From assembly GCF_000499385.1 (NCBI RefSeq), contig NW_013654755.1, positions 36,001 through 100,000 on the forward strand: DNA of 64,000 bases, in the 5' to 3' direction. The DNA is from Eimeria necatrix (Eukaryota > Apicomplexa > Conoidasida > Eucoccidiorida > Eimeriidae). Under the pieces are notes generated by a model. It was not told where the DNA came from, ran no database searches, and worked only from the letters and a program-made list of their open reading frames with translations. Of the stretch, positions 23,575 to 34,053 are shown one piece after another. Each line of letters starts with the position of its first letter. Position 1 is the stretch's first letter. The translations under genes and the position numbers were made by a program.

Positions 23575-24699
23575 CAGTAAGCTCCATTGTACTGCCTGCG
23601 CACTGCAGTGGGCCCTTCTAGATACAGGTACTGCAGTTCAAGCACCGTAAGGCTGCTGTGAGTTTTGCGGACCATAAAACTCAGAAATACATTGATATAG
23701 CGAAGATTTTGTCTCGCTCCCAATTGTTCTCCTAAAGCGATGTCTAGCGTAAGGTTGCTTTGTTCAAAGACGCGTCCAGTCACGGTGCATGATCTCCAGG
23801 CGCTGCGGGACAAGCGTCCCACCGATGAGTTTTCGCTTCGACTGAAACTATGACTGTTTTTCCTTCGACTGAAACTATGACTGTTTTTCCCTCGACTGAA
23901 ACTATGACTAGAAACAAATTCTAGAGCTTTATTCTAATACGCTGCTCTTAACAAGGAATGAAATCATTGGTGAAACGCCAGAATGCCACCTTCTAAGCAG
24001 GCTTGAACGCAGCGAACAAGCTTGCTGCATTCAAACCTGAAGAGGAAGCTTTCCTCATCCGAACTGTAATTTAGGTACGGAGAAAGAAGACCAGGCTGCA
24101 GCATGCACTTTCGGTGTGACTATCACTCGGCGGATGGTAGAACGATGAAATGGCGTCTTTAGTGCTCGGCGACAGCAAAATCGTTGTTCGCATCAATATC
24201 GAAAACAAAGATTTCGCCAGAAATGAGTACTACAGGGGAGCGACGGTAACGAAGTCTGCAACCTGCCAGTAATTTGATGGTATCAGACTTTGTAACTTTA
24301 CTAGCTGGAAGAAGTAAGTTATCCTGCCGAGAGATTTTCCAAGTGTCTGGATTGAACCGTGGCCAGCTATGGCTCAAGGACAGCTCGGTGGCCGAGTGCT
24401 GACTGTTTGTTCCTAACACCTCAAAAAGAATAACCAGTGGCAAAGAAGGTTCGACGCCTTCCGGCTAAGTGGTCTTGAGGTCAGGCATTGGACGCAGAGC
24501 TCGAAGTGTCCCTTGGTACAGGCGCGCATGCCGTGCACCTAGTAATGCTTGCTCAGAGAAATCGTGGTCTATCGTGCCCTTTGTAGCCTGCAGCTGCAAG
24601 GCTATGCTTTAAGTAGACCAAATATGTAAGGAAGCTTACGAACGACAGCAAGGCAGGAAAATAGGTTACACACAATAGACACAAACATGAGTGGGCGAA
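23575..24699 (-). CDS. Candidate TMEM231-like ciliary transition-zone protein (partial)
   Basis: Exon 24699-24640 encodes a membrane segment, SCLCLLCVTYFPALLSF, like the first helix of TMEM231 (a TYIPPLL-type motif), and ends at donor GTAAGC. Exon 24464-24302 is in phase with it and reads LPLVILFEVLGTN then LSHSWPRFNP, comparable to the family's 'SW..fP.fN' region. Exon 24229-about 24165 is again in phase and reads EIFVFDIDANNDF, comparable to the Asp/Asn-rich turn. The segment 23760-23575 reads LTLDIALGE then YINVFLSFMVRKTHSSLTVL, comparable to the luminal beta strands of TMEM231. TMEM231 is a two-pass protein of the MKS module at the transition zone; here it would serve the flagellated microgamete. 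The C-terminal membrane helix was not found, one junction is not canonical, and identity is low, so this stays a hypothesis. Confidence 0.42.
23836..23910. repeat. 26-bp tandem repeat, three copies
   Basis: Three consecutive near-identical units with core TCGACTGAAACTATGACTG and a T-rich spacer of 5-7 bases. It sits just upstream (higher coordinate) of the TMEM231-like 23760-23575 exon and would be intronic if that gene model holds. Confidence 0.9.
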
Positions 24700-24899
24700 C
24701 TTGAACAGAATGCAAGCTCGGCTGCTGTGTAACTCTAGCTGCTAGGTGTCTACAGTTGAGCGCTTGAGATAGGCTGCAGCATAAGCAGGGAGGTGGTGTG
24801 TGAGAGAACTGATCAAGAGCACAGACCAAACGTCGAATGGGACGACTTGCAGGAAAATTCAATTTTGGATGGCAGTGAAGGCAACGTGTCGTAGATTAG

Positions 24900-27800
24900 G
24901 CCATTGACAAGCTGGACAATTTAGCTACTTCAGCAGTATTTGAACACTTGAGGACCCCTACAAGACTTCAGGGCAGCGTCCAGCAAGAGGTGTGAGCACT
25001 GGCCGCTCCCAGCTAGAGCAGTAACGCCCTCTATTGCTCGGCTTGTCGTTGGGCTAATTTATGATACAGTGCCTTCACTGTCATCCACAATTGAATTTCC
25101 AGTGACGATGGCCAGGGGGAGATCTGTTCAGTAGTGCAGAGGGGAAATCAGCACTTTGTTGATTCTCAGTCTTTTGCTGGCTGCACGAGTAGAGCAGGTT
25201 CCTCACGGAATTGAAACTCGAATGAGCTGCAGCGACGACAACCAGCAACATAATAGCAGATTCACTCGCTCAAGGGATTCAAGGAAGGTCTGCAACCCAT
25301 ATGTAGTCAAGGTGACCGCAGCGCACGCAGAGCACGTCCCAGATAATCCCGTGACCTGCAAGCAATTAATCTCAGCAGTGACGGATTACCAGGATGAGGC
25401 AGACAAGTTTGCAGTGAGCTAAGCCTAAATTTGCTACTACATGTCTCTCCTGTTTTGCCTGCATATGTTTACTCCGACCATTGCTCACTGAAGGCAGCGC
25501 ATTGTACTGCTGCATACCAGCCCCAAACCATCGAGCCAACTGCAGAGCCCACTAGACCTTACTGACCGAGAAGAGAAGCTCTTCGCCTGTTAACTGCTTG
25601 TACTTATTATGTAGGATTATACAACAGTAGAAGAACTGTATGCGTGGCTTTGGAAACCCGAACCCGTGAGTACGTGCAGAAGACAGTAGGTCCCTTTGCC
25701 CGAAGGCCAAATCCCCCCATGTATTAATGACTTCTATTTGTTACGTCAATATACACACTCTAAACATTATTATAAGGGCTATATGTCGCCTACATCGCAG
25801 CGCTACGCACTACAGCTGAACCGGCTACACCCTGCAGTGATTGTCCACCGTCTTCATGGTCTTCAACAACACGAGCCCCAAATTAAGGGCATTTTATAGA
25901 TTAAATGAGTCTGGCTTTGTACGAACTGCTGATTGGAATGCTTTCTCTCCTGTTGGATGGGGTGTGGGGAAGAGTTTTACTCTGGCCGCTTTTGGGGTTG
26001 TGAATTTCGACATAGGCTCAACCCTGTTTACGCGTATGATTCTGGCCTTGTCCACGGCAACGGCTTTTTTTCATAGTTATAACTATAATACCCCTTTTCT
26101 TCCATAAACTGCAAGCGGGCCTATTGCGAGCCTCGCATGCAGGCACTTCCACACTTGGGGTCACACAACGATCAACTCGTCGCTCCGTGTGGAGCTGTCA
26201 AGGGAGCGTTGACGACGAAACCTCCCTTTTCTACAGATGTTTTGCCAGCCACAGCTCAATTCAAGTAATCAGTAAAAGATATGCAAACGTTGGACTTCAT
26301 GGTGCTTTAGAACCAATAGAATCAATAAAAGCCTAGCGCCAATCACAGCTCTCTGCGATCGCCTTGAGGATGGGGCTGGCTCCCGTTGCGTCATAATTTC
26401 CCTAAAGCCTTTCATCTTCTACTGGGCCTCAATAGGACTGGCCCCAAAGGATGCGAATAACTATTGCGTGTTCATTCGCATGCATGTATCCCGATTGTTT
26501 GAGCATATTCAGAAAGGCTCAAAAGGGCAATGTCCTCAAGTTTTTCGTCCTTCAGTGAGCCACTTGCAGATCCCTTGGGTACAAACTGTGCACCCTAAAA
26601 TGTAGCAGCAAAGCCCCTAAATTAAGCCTTTAAGCTTGATCCCCACTGATTCTATCTTTTACCTAGAATTCAGCACCGCACACCCTCCTGCAGGCGTAGG
26701 CAGCTAAAAGTGTTGCGGACCGTGGTACAGGAGGCAGGCACTGCCTTGCTAGAGCCACTAGCCGTCGCGCTGTCGGCTACCGGGGCGCTATTAATTTGAG
26801 GTTAGCGGCCAGCATCTCCCAATGCATTATCTTCGCTTTGACCCCGACTTTTACAGGTGCTGCATTCAGTGTTTTATTAGGCCCTGTGATGTACAAATAT
26901 AGAGTTATAGGGTTTAAGCCGTTGTTCGAATGAACTAAACTTGAACAACAGTTTAAATTCTGCGTTGCTGGAGGCATTATCCCCACTTCTGCCCACATTC
27001 AACGACGCTGCATCCAGTAGTTTTCGCAGCCTTGCGGTGCCTCTGACAAATACACTTCGACCAGATCCGGAATTCCTGAAGTAGTATATGTAACAAGGTG
27101 CTATGCTGGGGCGAAAGGTCATCTAAGAGAATGCAGAATATAAAACCTCCATCGACAGAAACCAGTCCATGAGCATCACACTACAACAATTTGCTCGGTA
27201 ATGTGATGTTGGGTGAAGTCCTAACTAGCTGCAAGCTGTCCAGTGCCTATACACGGAGCAGACCAGCCTTCGAGCAGCACCCAACGGCATATGTGACAAT
27301 GAACGATCCTGTATTTACTGATGGCCTAAAAATGCCTTTTTCTGATGCATTTAGGCTTTTGTTCTTTTTTTATGATTAGCGAGAACTTTCAGAGAATGTA
27401 TTGCGCAGTTGTCATAAGTAGCGCTGCTTCGGAGGCTGCTTCTGTTCTCCCACAACTACTACTCTTCATCTGGTAGCATTATCGTGTAGCAGCAAAACAG
27501 TAGCTAAAGATAAACGAAAAGCTGCGTGTTCCTGCCAGCCTGCATTTGCCGTTAGAAGCGTCTGAGCACCACAGGACTGTGACCCTAGTTTTCAGAAAGG
27601 TTCCCAGCAATAATGATGCATGTGGTTAGAACGTAAGATCACCAAAACAGATACTTCTGGCCGCCTGTCTTTCTCGCATGTAGGCCTTGGTTACTATCAT
27701 TAGGCCTGATCGATCGCATGCACTAGCTAATAGCACCTACGCTGTGAAACGGCCTGGTTTAACTGAATTGGAACTTGCCACGGGCTCTAATTGGCAAATC

Positions 27801-29300
27801 CGAGTCATGAGACCCTCTTATTCTCTTACTTCTGGCGCACGAGGAAGAAGGAAAGCTGGCACTGGCACTATGAGACGGCTCAGGGATCGAAGGAGAGTGC
27901 TGGCAAGCGTAGGGCAGTCAATGTTTATGGGAAACAAGGGCATGAGCCAGTGCCCCATTCCGATTCAAAATATGCACATGATGCGGGCCGGTAGAAGAGT
28001 CCATCTTTTGGTCAATGGCTCTCTTGCACTATCAGCACATCGATATGAGCACAAACTGCTCTTTGGTACGGCACAAAGTGTTTCGTGTTTTTGAGTGACA
28101 GATCGACTGTTGTTAGTGCGCTGGGGCAAGTCGAAAATGCCTCCAGCTCCCGTGTTACGCTGGGTTGTTATAAAATTATCCCCTCGATCTTTCTTCTCTA
28201 GGTGGGACGCAATCATTCTTGCACCTCCCCCGTCCCACCAGTGCTGAATATGTCGTGTCTAAAGCCCCATATAGCCTCCAAAATGATTTAGCGCTGCGAT
28301 GCTCATTTTCGCATAACAATTTGCCCCTTTTCTGCGTATACGACACAGAGTGCAGTTACCATCGGGTGCCATCTAGGTGGCTAGACGCGGGAGCGTGGAG
28401 TATTACTCAAACCCAACACGGAAGGGTGCGGATTTGCGAAGAAAGAGCGCTGTTGAAGAAGTAACAGTAGATGAGCTGCATACGTAAAGACGCTTGTGCG
28501 TAGACTTGAGGCTTGCATAATGTATCATTAAGCGGGATGCCGATGCTCAGACAAACCCAGCCCAGTGCCACATGGGCTGTCTTCAGGAGCTGAACTTCTC
28601 CAGCCTGACGGAGTGCGCTTCATTCTTAAAATTGCATAATTTATGCAGTGAAGCCCATGAGCCACTAAAATTGCAGACCCGTCGCCGCAGGCCGAATGCA
28701 GATCGAGAGACACACACGACCATTGAAGCCTGAGCGGCCTGGGCGCGAACAAGAAGCAAGCTTTGTTTTGCGTGCTCGTCAACAATAAGGATAAAATGAA
28801 AGGCTTGAAAGGGTGTTTCGCTGACAACACGCTCAGTGGTGGTTTCCCTGTGGACAGTCCTAGAGTGGCAGACACGAGCACTCTGCCTCTCCCCTTCCCG
28901 AGTTAGAGCCAGCGGAAGGCAGCCCTCCTTTGGAGAAACATACCGAATAAATAATAAAAAATGTCGAAATGCACCTGAAAAATTCATTATTTTAATTTTT
29001 AAATGCGCACCAGAGACATGCCCCCCAAACCGTCGTGTAGTTGTTTGAAAGAGCCCCGCTTCTCTCGATTATACGTGAGCCAGCATTTTGTTTCTGCTGC
29101 ACCAAAAAGGCAAGAACCGTCCTTAAAAAACAATTTCCTGTGCTTCTCAACAATTTTAGCAGGCCGAGATCCACTGTTTCTGCGTATTTGGCCCCAAAAT
29201 AGTTCTTAGCACCATAATAGAGTCCCTCCCCCCCGTTCCCCGCATCCCTCTACAGATGCCCTCCAAGATCACATGATCATTCACTTCCCCTTCTCAGCCG
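24900..29300. other. Gene-sparse stretch with scattered exon-like fragments
   Basis: Fragments that look partly coding but could not be joined: plus 25185-25420 (NPYVVKVTAAHAEHVPD, stop at 25422); minus 27120-26880 (YIYYFRNSGSGRSVFVRGTA); plus 27690-28094 (RPGLTELELATGSNWQIRV); minus 28880-28530 (SACGDGSAILVAHGLHC). None matches a family I know. The rest shows nothing. Confidence 0.3.
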
Positions 29301-29327
29301 TTTTCATCCGCCAAAAACACCAGGCGG

Positions 29328-31940
29328 ATGACGGCCTCTCCCTCTCAGTTTCCGCTGCATCTTGCGGAGCCTTCCCCTCCATGGGCCCCGGGGATTGCAC
29401 TGGGCGCCGCACTTCCAGAGGCAGCTCAACCGTACCTTTTGAGCGCCCCTGCGCCTCTGGCCCCAGAATTTGAACTTTATGAAGTGACAAGGAGGGTTCA
29501 TCCCCAGTATTTACCCCCTTTCACTACCGCATCAACTGACCGGAGGGGTCGTTCCTTGCTCGTCGCCGTCATCGCATCGATCTCTGTCGTTGCCTTCTTG
29601 TTGCTCCGCTGTTATTCAGTTCTCCGTTCAGAGGGCTCATTAGAAAGCGCCAGGTCTTTCGTCCGCCGGCTAGCTGGCGACGATGATCCCTTCTCCTGCT
29701 CGGTTCCTCCAGAAGAGGCCTCCTCTGACCTCTCACTGGGCGCCTTCGGGTTGCCCTTCCTTGATACTCCAACCCTTGGAGGCTGGCACCCGAACCTGGC
29801 GCTGCAGCTGAAAACGCTGAAACTTAGTGATGAGGAATTGTCGGAATTAACGGTGGAAGAGAGAGAAACGATAGTGAAGGCCCGTGATTCTATCATGGTT
29901 ACAGCTGGCAAGCACGCTTACTTGCAGCAACGCAAACGTGACAGATCGGAACGAAGGGCATCATCCAGAGTTGAAGAAGCAGAAGAGACAGAAGGAGATA
30001 AGGAGCTCCTTTTGGCCAAGCAACAGCTTGATCGCATGCATTGGAGCACCTCACAGGATGTCTCAGCTTTAATCGCTAGAGCCAACGCGTTTGTATCAGG
30101 AAGGCAAATTAGCTGGCGCGTTGCTCAAGCCCTGGCCGCCCGAGACGTGATTTTAAGACCTGAATTCACCCCTCAGGTTCACGCCACCTTGGAGCACAGG
30201 AGCCGCATCACGAGCCTTGCCTCAGATATTGTCCAAAAGAGCAAGTTTTGCCGCAACGAACTCCTTAAACAGCAACAGAGGCCCAGCGCTCAGCGTTTCC
30301 CCCCGTCTATTCCTGCTTCTTTGGAGCCGCTGATTGGCCGCTCCCGGCGAATCCTAAGCGACTTGCGCAAACTGGGAGAGGTACTGGAGCTGGCAGGCAT
30401 GTCCGTTAAAGCCTTGGAAGTCAGCCGCGAGGCTGAGAGCTTGTTCAACGTGCTGGAGTCAAGTGGAATGCTAGGCAGCATTATGAATGTGTTTGGGTTC
30501 TTGAATTTTCCGGTTAGCCCGAAGCCGCGCAGGAGCTTCACAGATCGCTTGACAGAGTCTATAAAGGAGCCACCTACAAGCAACCAAGGCGGGAAGGTTT
30601 CCTCTGCTGAGGCGTTATACAAAGGAGGGGAGTCTTCAGACGACAGCTCCTCATCTTCTGTGTTTATGGGGGAAGACGCGGGCGAAGGCAGCAGCAAGCA
30701 CCTCTCTTCCTCAGCGCCTTCAGTTAAGGCCATGGATGGACGCAGCATCTTCAGAGAGCAACGAAAAAGCACGTCTGCTCTCCGCGGGACCCCCACGCCC
30801 CAAGAGGGCATGAAAACTTGGCGGTCTTTTCCAGAGCTAATGGGCCGCCTGTTCATGAACACTGAACCCGAGCCGACTCACCCAGGCTCCTCCGAAATGT
30901 ATGCAGATCAGCGCGTTCTTCTTCTCTCTCCCGAATCTCTGGCTACCCCGGACTCATCCTTCGACAAGGGTGAGGAGCCGTCTGATGCAACTGACTACTC
31001 GTCGGACGAATCAACCGACGCCTCTGCTTCGCTGCAGCGTCGGAGCTACGGGGGAATGAGTCGGAGGCAACGAGCGTCCTCCCGAAGGAAACAAAAAGAC
31101 CCGTTTCCGTTTCACGGAGGAAAGTCTTCGCGGCCAGGCGCTGCCGGATACACTCCCGAAAAGGTTGTCAGGCTACTTCAAAAGTGGGAGCAACGGACAC
31201 AGCAACTACTCCAGAACGATTCAGATCAATATTACCGGCGCGGCCCCCTCGAGTTCGCGCTACAGGAGGGGACGCAGCTGGTGTCTACCTGGGGACAGCC
31301 AGAGAGCGCTGCAGAGGCCACAGGCTTCAGCGCACAAAGTGTACTTGAAATTAAGCAACAGGTGGAGAGCTGCCAAGACCTGTGCACCAAAGTTCGTCAG
31401 CGTCTTGTAAAGAGAGCGATCAGGGCTCTAAAAGAATCCGAGCGGACGCTTTCCTCGTCCCTGCAGGCGCTGCAGAATGCTTTAGAACAAGAGCGCTCAT
31501 GCGCAACGGGGACGCCTTGCTTCAATAGAGTGGTGCTGCTGGCCGCCTCCACAACTGAAAAGTCAAGAACCGTCTACTTCATGTACTCGCCGCTGGTTGC
31601 GGCGCCTGAGCCCTCGGTGGAGCTGAGCGGGGCCCTGAGAAGGCTAGCAGAAACGGCAGCAGCAGTAGCAGGCCTTCTCGACGAAGCAGCAGAGCGCTTG
31701 AGCGCCACCGATGGAGCTCAGAGGAAAACAGGACAGAAGCAAGCGGCCATCGCAGCCCTCGAAGGGGCTGTGGGGGAGCAGGTTGCAGCGAGCGCTATCC
31801 GAGAAGCCTCAGCGACGGCAGCAGAGGGGCGCCCTGAAGTCGCGGGGCCTTCTTCGGCCACAGGAGAGGCGCTTATTTCTATGGCAGCGTCCAAGGCCAG
31901 CACAGTGTTGGCGATGCTACAAGGACAGAAGGCAAGATAG
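29328..31940 (+). CDS. Single-exon 870-residue membrane protein, unknown family
   Basis: An uninterrupted 870-codon frame from an ATG at 29328, the clearest intronless gene in the window. An N-terminal region of about 75 residues is followed by one membrane segment (SLLVAVIASISVVAFLLL, about residues 76-94) and no other obvious one, so a type II (signal-anchor) protein with a long C-terminal ectodomain or lumenal domain is likely. Helical segments follow (SDLRKLGEVLELAGMSVKAL; EAESLFNVLESSGMLGSIMN), then a Ser/Asp-rich low-complexity middle (about 410-600). The C-terminal half is again helical (PEKVVRLLQKWEQRTQQLL; ALKESERTLSSSLQALQNAL). An intronless, one-membrane-segment protein with helical ectodomain suggests a lineage-specific coccidian surface or secretory protein, but I do not recognise the family. 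The stop lies at 31940. Confidence 0.85.
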   Translation: MTASPSQFPLHLAEPSPPWAPGIALGAALPEAAQPYLLSAPAPLAPEFELYEVTRRVHPQYLPPFTTASTDRRGRSLLVAVIASISVVAFLLLRCYSVLRSEGSLESARSFVRRLAGDDDPFSCSVPPEEASSDLSLGAFGLPFLDTPTLGGWHPNLALQLKTLKLSDEELSELTVEERETIVKARDSIMVTAGKHAYLQQRKRDRSERRASSRVEEAEETEGDKELLLAKQQLDRMHWSTSQDVSALIARANAFVSGRQISWRVAQALAARDVILRPEFTPQVHATLEHRSRITSLASDIVQKSKFCRNELLKQQQRPSAQRFPPSIPASLEPLIGRSRRILSDLRKLGEVLELAGMSVKALEVSREAESLFNVLESSGMLGSIMNVFGFLNFPVSPKPRRSFTDRLTESIKEPPTSNQGGKVSSAEALYKGGESSDDSSSSSVFMGEDAGEGSSKHLSSSAPSVKAMDGRSIFREQRKSTSALRGTPTPQEGMKTWRSFPELMGRLFMNTEPEPTHPGSSEMYADQRVLLLSPESLATPDSSFDKGEEPSDATDYSSDESTDASASLQRRSYGGMSRRQRASSRRKQKDPFPFHGGKSSRPGAAGYTPEKVVRLLQKWEQRTQQLLQNDSDQYYRRGPLEFALQEGTQLVSTWGQPESAAEATGFSAQSVLEIKQQVESCQDLCTKVRQRLVKRAIRALKESERTLSSSLQALQNALEQERSCATGTPCFNRVVLLAASTTEKSRTVYFMYSPLVAAPEPSVELSGALRRLAETAAAVAGLLDEAAERLSATDGAQRKTGQKQAAIAALEGAVGEQVAASAIREASATAAEGRPEVAGPSSATGEALISMAASKASTVLAMLQGQKAR

Positions 31941-31959
31941 GGAGTATGAGAAAAAGAGG

Positions 31960-33250
31960 TGACGGACAATGGGCGCTTACTCGGCGCAGTCGCATGTATA
32001 TCTGGTGTAACAACCTAAACAGAAAGAAGAGGCTTAGGGGGAAGCAACGACGAATGTCGTGAAAGGAATGAGGTGCATCGCTTGCTCCTCAGCCGCTGCA
32101 GCTGGTGCTAGAGGCATTGCGGCTACAGCAGCAAGACCAGCGGCTACGCCTTCTGCAGCTGCACAATCGCAGCAGCAACCGCTGCTGCTACTGTACCCCG
32201 AGGATATTGATTCTGTTTTGCCTCTCCATATACTTGCTGGCAGATCCTCCATCGGTGTACACAGGTTCCTGTGATGCCCTCACATCTCCCTACCCACAGC
32301 TTCTGCCCATAGTGCTGCTGCAATTGCAGCAGCCGTTTTATGATTTTCGTTTTTTTGGCTGGAAAATCCCCCCACCTCATCGCCTCCGCTGCGTTTCGTG
32401 GCCTGCAATTATGCAGGGCTGCCTTGGAGCCCTTCCTTCACAGATTTCGTTTTGGCTCCTTATCTATTTTTGGTGAGTAGACAGGCAGATGCACACCTCC
32501 TGTCTTCATGCCGGTCTGTATTTTCACACCCTCCCATGGTTAGGAGGCCTCCAGGTGGTCCAACGGGTCCCTGGAGGCTCCTCTACACTGGGCTCCCTCC
32601 AGCGAATGGGTGGCTATGGAGTTAGCCTGGGTAGGCTGTTGTAGGATATGTGTCGCTGTTTTTTAGAGCAGATAGTCGAGAACAGTCTGCGTCGGTGTAT
32701 TTGGAAAGGCCCCTTGTGTTTTGTGTGGGAGGGATCATACATGTACTAATGTACATCTACATAAATAAGTACTACACATACGTGAAACACTGAATATACT
32801 AGACTTGTATATCCACGTGTAAGTCTACATGCATGTGGGCGTAAATAAGTGTGTGCACGTAAATATATCTATATTCACGTATTCCTGTATACAGATACAA
32901 ACCGAAATAGCAGCGCTCAGTAGAGGTGCTGTACTTGGCTACTGCACGCGGATCGGTGGAGCCGCAGCAACTCTAAAACCCCTCGTTTCACGGCGTAGTC
33001 TTGTGCCGTTGAAAATTTTGAACAATCGCAATTTTTTAGCGTTTCGCGTTGGTTCGATGTTCAAGGCGTGCCATTGCTGCCTGGTGATGACGAATATCTC
33101 ACGGGCCAGCTTTGTTTACCTTTTCAGACTTGCAGATGTAAATAAACACATGTGCGCTTTTGTTTGCATTTACGCACGCCTGTGGAGGCACCTGCACATA
33201 GCAGTGGTCTGGACTTGAGTGCGTATCTGCTCGGATGTGAAAGGGGGACC
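31960..33250. other. Intergenic, no supported gene
   Basis: GCA/GCT-rich patches (32080-32200) give Ala-rich shadow frames. 32740-32900 is AT-rich with TACGTGT/ACGTATA-type repeats and looks like promoter or spacer. Nothing else seen. Confidence 0.5.
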
Positions 33251-33262
33251 CCCTGCAGTTAA

Positions 33263-33720
33263 ATGAGGCCCAGCAACCCTAAGAAGATCACGAGAGAGGC
33301 TTTGAGGAGGCCTCCCGTGCCCATCCTGGTCGCCGCGCGCACACTTTTGCGTGAGGCGCTGGCGAGGCAAGTTGGCTGTGCTGAAGGGGGTTCTCCCGAA
33401 AATGAGCCTACTTGCACAACCCAAAAGATGCTAAGCCTCTCAGCTTTAGTCTCTGTAATGCAGCCTCAAGATTTGCTAGAGGTTTCAGTGGAGTTACAGG
33501 CAGGCAGCCCTTCAAAGCTTGCTAGGAACGCTAGATATGGGAAGCCTATGAAACGGCAGTCCAAGCAGAAGCTGTTGACAAGCAAAAAGGCATCAGCAAG
33601 ACGCCGACCAAAAAATAATGTTGAACGAACACATGCACGGAGTGTGCCAACGGCACTTTTCAGCGGGCGCGAACACCAACGGTCGCTCACTGAACATTCT
33701 GGGGCCCCCTTGCTTACTAG
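33263..33720 (+). CDS. Short basic ORF upstream of the mitochondrial carrier
   Basis: From an ATG at 33263 the frame reads a basic, mixed-composition sequence (KKITREALRRPPVPILVAAR; SKQKLLTSKKASARRRPKN). It might be a small gene or a 5' exon of the carrier gene. The frame runs on to 33868, but the part after about 33720 looks non-coding. No domain recognised. Confidence 0.3.
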
Positions 33721-34053
33721 GCAGTGTCGTCCGCGTTACTTAGTTTATTTCTCATTTAAATGCACTTTCTTAAAGACGTATCAATCAATGGCTTTCAGGT
33801 TTTGTCGTGATTTTTGTGCCTGCCGTGTGTTCATTTCCAAGTGCTGTTCTGGCTGGCAGGCGTCTTAGTTAAACCCCTCTTCGCCTCTGTCAAATTTGAC
33901 GCGATTACACCGCTGCATTGGTACAACCGTGCAGTACACGTGAGATCTGTGGAAACGGAGCTACAGGGAAGGATTGAAAATTCTACACACATTTCTCAGG
34001 ACTGCAGGGAGCTCCAACATCAGCATGTAACGCCCCGCGTTTTGGTCGTGGGG

